DNA of 17,218 nucleotides from CAZOKO01 sp964580455 (GTDB lineage Bacteria > Desulfobacterota > WTBG01), in contig CAZOKO010000060.1 of the NCBI GenBank assembly GCA_964580455.1, positions 1 to 17,218 of the forward strand, given 5' to 3'. Below the pieces are notes generated by a model. The model was not told the DNA's origin. It did not search any database and saw nothing but the letters and a program-made list of their open reading frames with translations. The position numbers and the translations under genes are program-made. Below are positions 14,101-17,218 of the stretch, one piece after another. Position 1 is the first letter of the stretch, and each line of letters begins with the position of its first letter.

Positions 14101-14642
14101 TGCCTGTTGGACCTTACGTTCGAGAAAGGATAGTTTTATGTTCTGCTGATGCAGGACCAAACTCACAAAGAAATGAACCAGATTCTGCAAAATACTTCTT
14201 TCCTGGAGCCAAGTGGGTAGGTACCCTGAGAAATGCATCTGAAAGACTGGAATGTCGATTTGTCATCCTTACGACAGGACATGGTATGGTCAATCCCGAT
14301 GATCAAATAGGGCCTTATGATATGCATATCGACGAGCATTATACACATGTCGAAGATAGCTGGAATGCTACAGTACCCTTATTGTTAAGAGCAGGCCAGT
14401 ATGATATTCTCGTGCTTTATTTGGGTGGCTGTCCTAGAGACCCCTACCTTAATCTATTGCTACCAATCCTACATCGATGTAATATATCATGCCTAAAGTT
14501 CGGTAGATCTAATACATATGATTTGGGTAAAGTCGACCAAGTCGTTTCACTTATAACTACAGGGACCACTACAGAAGAACTTATGTCTATCTTACGATGT
14601 CCCGAAGCACTTGAGTTTTTCCCAGTAGAGAGGAGGCATTAA
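14100..14642 (+). CDS. DUF6884-like protein, uncharacterised
   Basis: This 180-residue protein has an N-terminal beta strand RIVLCSADAGPN, then A-K-Y-F-F-P-G-A-K, and the block FVILTTGHGMVNPDDQIGPY followed by D. That block fits the pattern ILSAkhGLlxPdxxixPYD of DUF6884 and relatives, predicted nucleoside- or base-handling proteins. A second Rossmann-like strand YDILVLYLGG and the late segment CLKFGRSNTYDLGK complete the fold. ATG 14100 overlaps the preceding TGA (TGATG), with AAGGGAGA about nine bases upstream, so translation is coupled; a TTG three bases earlier is less likely. A terminator lies about 125 bases downstream. The family match is by motif only, and the function is unknown. Confidence 0.6.
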   Translation: MPVGPYVRERIVLCSADAGPNSQRNEPDSAKYFFPGAKWVGTLRNASERLECRFVILTTGHGMVNPDDQIGPYDMHIDEHYTHVEDSWNATVPLLLRAGQYDILVLYLGGCPRDPYLNLLLPILHRCNISCLKFGRSNTYDLGKVDQVVSLITTGTTTEELMSILRCPEALEFFPVERRH

Positions 14643-14765
14643 GAAAGGGCCAGGAAGACCCCAACTCTTTTGTCCATACTTTGACTATATACTGCTTCTA
14701 TATGACTGCGTATAGCTTGTATGAGGTTCTGGATAGATCATTCAAGCCTGACAATGTTTAATAAA

Positions 14766-14798
14766 GGGCAGGGGTCTTAACCGGCTCCTGTCTTTTTT
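14766..14798 (+). terminator. Rho-independent terminator of the three-gene unit
   Basis: An eight-pair stem (GGCAGGGG at 14767-14774 with CTCCTGTC at 14785-14792, two G-T pairs) with a ten-base loop is followed by six T (14793-14798). It ends the 13040-14642 operon on the plus strand. Confidence 0.7.
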
Positions 14799-15055
14799 GT
14801 TGGCGAATACCTACAACATATAGTGCCATTTGCAATAAGTAAGAACCTGATATTTTCTTTAGACTACTTGCAAAAACCTTGAGAACCTCAAAAACCCATA
14901 CTACTTACCATAACATTTAATATATCAATTACTTAACCTACTCCCTGTAATATTAACAATTTAATCTCCACCTGCCAATGTTTTTTGTCCATAATTAAAA
15001 TCTGGGAGTACTGTTAAAACACCTTCCAAAAACAAGCAGAGCTAACCACAAATTA
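14799..15055. other. AT-rich non-coding stretch
   Basis: Together with 14643-14765 this makes a gap of about 410 bases between the convergent DUF6884-like and DUF4143 genes. Apart from the terminator I see no gene, RNA or repeat that I can support. Confidence 0.5.
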
Positions 15056-16207
15056 TCAAACCAGTTCTTTGAATAATTGAGTCGGAGGAATTACCCTGAC
15101 AAATGATATGCGAAGAGGGTGCTTGACAGGAGCTACAATGTAACAGGGGGTCTTCGGGTATTTTTCATGAAAAGATTTTAAACCAGACAGGTCGTTTGAA
15201 GAAGGATGCGCGGATAGCTTGCATTCGATGGCGTATAAAATTTTTGTACCACGACTAATTAAGACGTCGACTTCAGCGCCGTGACTGGTTCGCCAAAAGT
15301 TGAGTTTCCAGTCTTTTTGATGATATTCATTATACCGGATAATCTCTTGAACTATCCATTGTTCATAAAGCCGTCCTTGCTCCAACGGACTTGGTTTGTC
15401 GTGAAGCGTACCTAAAATGGCCAGGGTAACACCATTGTCGAAGAAATAAAATTTTGGCTGATGGCTCATGCGTTTACGCTGGCTTTTTAAATAGGGATAG
15501 AGAAAACAACCGATTAGAGTATCTTCCAAAATGGTGTAATATTCACGCACAGTTGAAAGAGCTATCTGACAATCACGTGATATTCCGGAAAAGTTGATTT
15601 GTTCGGAAAATTGTGCCGCGGCAACATCAAGAAAATTTTGAAAACCACGAAGGTTTCTCACCAAAGCTTCCGCTTTTATTTCCTCCCGGAGATAGGTAGT
15701 AACATACGCTCTTAAAAGATCTTGTGCCTCTTTTGTCTTTTTCTGTTTAAGGGTGCTGTAGATTTTGGGCAGCGATCCATAGCCGAGAATCCATTGGAGA
15801 TTAAACGTCGAGGCTAATTCTTCGAGTGTTAGTGGATGCATCGTGCGGTATAAAGCCCTGCCGCCAAGGAGATTGGAAGCTCCATGGCGCAGTTTCCGGG
15901 CGGATGACCCGCAAAGAATAAACCGGATTTTTGGTTTTTGCTCCATAAGGGAATGAATAACATCAAGGATCTTGGGAACACGCTGTACTTCATCAATAAA
16001 TATTGTTGATGATGTTTTGATCTCATCGACTTGCTGGCGAAGAAGGTTGGGATTTTTATTATAGGCAAGCTGGAGTTCAGGGTCCAGGAGGTCAACGGTC
16101 AGGTCTGCCTTTTGTTCTTTTAACAGAGTGCTTTTGCCGACCTGTCGGGGGCCAAAGAGAAAAAAGCTGGTTTTCGGCAGTTGATCCTTTAAGATTCTCT
16201 TGTACAT
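15056..16207 (-). CDS. AAA ATPase with DUF4143 C-terminal domain
   Basis: This 383-residue protein has the full length of the common AAA_14/DUF4143 family. Walker A is GPRQVGKST (19-27), Walker B is IFIDEVQRVP with D72/E73, and a sensor-like strand ILCGSSARKL follows (97-106), then GGRALYRTMHPLTLEEL. The DUF4143 half (about 180-383) includes FYFFDNGVTLAI and ends in a PD-(D/E)XK-like block: E312-V-D314-VLI and A-I-E328-C-K330. The family is frequent in accessory regions of bacteria and archaea; its function is not established, with nuclease, transport and toxin-related roles suggested. Start ATG 16207 lacks a strong ribosome site. It converges on the three-gene unit and is separated from thi4 by about 120 bases. 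Family call is secure. Confidence 0.93.
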   Translation of the reverse strand: MYKRILKDQLPKTSFFLFGPRQVGKSTLLKEQKADLTVDLLDPELQLAYNKNPNLLRQQVDEIKTSSTIFIDEVQRVPKILDVIHSLMEQKPKIRFILCGSSARKLRHGASNLLGGRALYRTMHPLTLEELASTFNLQWILGYGSLPKIYSTLKQKKTKEAQDLLRAYVTTYLREEIKAEALVRNLRGFQNFLDVAAAQFSEQINFSGISRDCQIALSTVREYYTILEDTLIGCFLYPYLKSQRKRMSHQPKFYFFDNGVTLAILGTLHDKPSPLEQGRLYEQWIVQEIIRYNEYHQKDWKLNFWRTSHGAEVDVLISRGTKILYAIECKLSAHPSSNDLSGLKSFHEKYPKTPCYIVAPVKHPLRISFVRVIPPTQLFKELV

Positions 16208-16328
16208 ACTTGTTAATATACCGTGTAATCTAACAACTTGTCAAGCAAAATGTTATTTGTGTTATTTGATCTGTATGAAAACTTTTTTTCTTCCATAGTA
16301 AAATCTCGTTTAACAAAAAGAGTGAAAC

Positions 16329-17105
16329 CTATTTCAATTCTTTTAAAATGAGCTTTGCTACCTTTTCTCCAGAAAGTAGCATGCCCCCGAAGATAGGACC
16401 CATCCGATAGTTGCCAAAGGTGGCATTGGCAGACATCCCTGCTACAAAAACTCCTGGATAAACTTCCCTGGTATTCTCTAATGTTGCGTCTTCTGCTACC
16501 TCGGACCACAACGATTTTTCTCCTATTACTCTGCCTGTTTCAGTAGAAAGATGAGCTCCAACTTTTCGCTCAATAACCTTCACTACCTCTGTGGCATGGC
16601 CGGTAGCATCAACCACATACTTCGCCTGTACACAAAGTGGATCCACATGCAGGTTTGCCATTTCCACTGCTGTCCAGTTGAGCACCACCCCGATCACCTT
16701 CCCCTCACGCACCATTACATCTTCCACGCTCATCAGGTTGAAGATCCTGGTACCAGCTTTAGCCGCTTGAGAGCAGAGGGTGGAAACAGCCTCCACAGCA
16801 TCTGCCGTGTAGTAGCCTTTCTGGTATTTACAGGATCTTATATCGAGTTCATCCAGAATCCTTTTTCCCTCCTCCTGCACTACAATCTCGTTAAACATCA
16901 TTCCCCCACCCCACATGCCACCACCTATACTCAACTTGCGTTCAAACAGTACAACCTTCTTTTTCTTCCTTGCCAGATGATAAGCCGCTACTAAACCAGC
17001 GGGTCCTCCTCCGACAATAACAACATCAACACTCAGAGAATCTTTAAGCTTTTCAGTAAACCGCTCTAGGATTGCCTTTGAAACTGTGGTTTCATCCAAC
17101 TTCAT
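16329..17105 (-). CDS. thi4: Thi4 thiamine thiazole synthase, histidine (non-suicide) type
   Basis: This 258-residue protein is a Thi4/ribose-1,5-bisphosphate isomerase-family flavoprotein that makes the thiazole half of thiamine from NAD and glycine. VDVVIVGGGPAGLVAAYHLA (26-45) is the dinucleotide-binding loop, followed by ERKLSIGGGMWGGGMMFNEI, DATGHATEVV, and the C-terminal VYPGVFVAGMSANATFGNYR then MGPIFGGMLLSG. At the key position the sequence is NLHVDP with H153, where plant and yeast enzymes have the sacrificial cysteine (SCMDP form). This predicts a catalytic enzyme that takes sulfur from free sulfide, as in anaerobic archaea, rather than a single-turnover protein. GGAGGTAGGAT lies directly before ATG 17105. 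No TPP riboswitch is visible in the 113 bases upstream. Identification is secure; sulfide use is inferred from H153. Confidence 0.92.
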   Translation of the reverse strand: MKLDETTVSKAILERFTEKLKDSLSVDVVIVGGGPAGLVAAYHLARKKKKVVLFERKLSIGGGMWGGGMMFNEIVVQEEGKRILDELDIRSCKYQKGYYTADAVEAVSTLCSQAAKAGTRIFNLMSVEDVMVREGKVIGVVLNWTAVEMANLHVDPLCVQAKYVVDATGHATEVVKVIERKVGAHLSTETGRVIGEKSLWSEVAEDATLENTREVYPGVFVAGMSANATFGNYRMGPIFGGMLLSGEKVAKLILKELK

Positions 17106-17127
17106 ATCCTACCTCCATATAAATTGG

Positions 17128-17155
17128 GACGCAGATTCTCGCAGATATCCGCAGA
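17128..17155. repeat. CGCAGAT-type short tandem/dispersed repeat
   Basis: GACGCAGATTCTCGCAGATA followed by TCCGCAGA is three spaced copies of a CGCAGA unit at about ten-base intervals. This repeat style is widespread between genes in environmental bacterial genomes. It sits between thi4 and whatever gene lies upstream, outside the window. Confidence 0.5.
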
Positions 17156-17218
17156 AAATATTTCGGGTCATCGTGTAGGAGTGTGGGTGATTTTATATCT
17201 CTTTGAGCATACAGGTGA

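Noticed and set aside
12757..14642. Diversity-generating retroelement with the DUF1566 fragment as variable protein
   Set aside because: No reverse transcriptase, template repeat or adenine-biased copy is visible.
10087..14890. Shared TGAGAACCTCA palindrome near 10093 and 14880 as island boundaries
   Set aside because: Eleven bases with self-complementarity are too short to exclude chance, and no longer match surrounds them.
6900..17105. CRISPR arrays, tRNA or rRNA genes
   Set aside because: No regularly spaced repeats and no tRNA-like or rRNA-like sequence were seen here or in the rest of the window.
17106..17218. TPP riboswitch ahead of thi4
   Set aside because: The conserved CTGAGA-type and ACCTGATCTGG-type blocks of the thi-box are not present in this stretch, although the window ends too soon to exclude one further upstream.

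Overview
The window looks like chromosome from an anaerobic Gram-negative bacterium, most plausibly a Desulfobacterota/deltaproteobacterial or neighbouring lineage. The reasons are a tungsten-type aldehyde ferredoxin oxidoreductase with a four-cluster ferredoxin, anaerobic-route cobalamin enzymes (CbiF, CbiG, CbiH), a histidine-type (sulfide-using) Thi4, an SH3/coiled-coil/membrane envelope protein, a PilZ protein and several short palindromic intergenic repeats. The sequence is AT-rich by eye. The lineage call is inference; no rRNA or other decisive marker is present.

Positions 1-9579 are mostly core-type genes. They comprise a PilZ protein with a C-terminal membrane anchor (332-886), a paired-inverted-repeat element (948-1020), a minus-strand pair yggS -> DEDDy exonuclease that overlaps (1061-2351), and a sigma70-like promoter driving ferredoxin -> AOR (ATGA overlap) -> SH3-domain protein (2542-5563). 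These are followed on the minus strand by an alpha/beta hydrolase, a probable small lipoprotein, cbiH and a cbiF-cbiG fusion gene.

Positions 9580-11671 are a graveyard of mobile and selfish elements. Immediately upstream of cbiFG lie the frameshifted N-terminus of a REP-associated (Y1, RAYT) transposase and, before it, a truncated BrnT-like toxin with a good promoter. Next comes a decayed integron: a 29-codon N-terminal relic of an integron integrase (+ strand), a GTTAGGC recombination point, one divergently oriented 911-bp cassette carrying an isoprenylcysteine-methyltransferase-family gene, and a clear 96-bp attC site. A 58-bp imperfect direct repeat flanks the integron relic.

Positions 11679-16207 are accessory: a GIY-YIG protein, a lipoprotein, a broken DUF1566/Lcl tail, and a compact three-gene operon ending in a terminator (13040-14798). 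The operon encodes a PD-(D/E)XK-like nuclease with paired CxxC motifs, a small zinc-ribbon protein, and a DUF6884-like protein. A DUF4143 AAA ATPase follows. The three-gene operon is the best candidate here for an undescribed functional unit. The window closes with thi4 (16329-17105).

All motif and family calls were made by eye from translated sequence; no database search was run.
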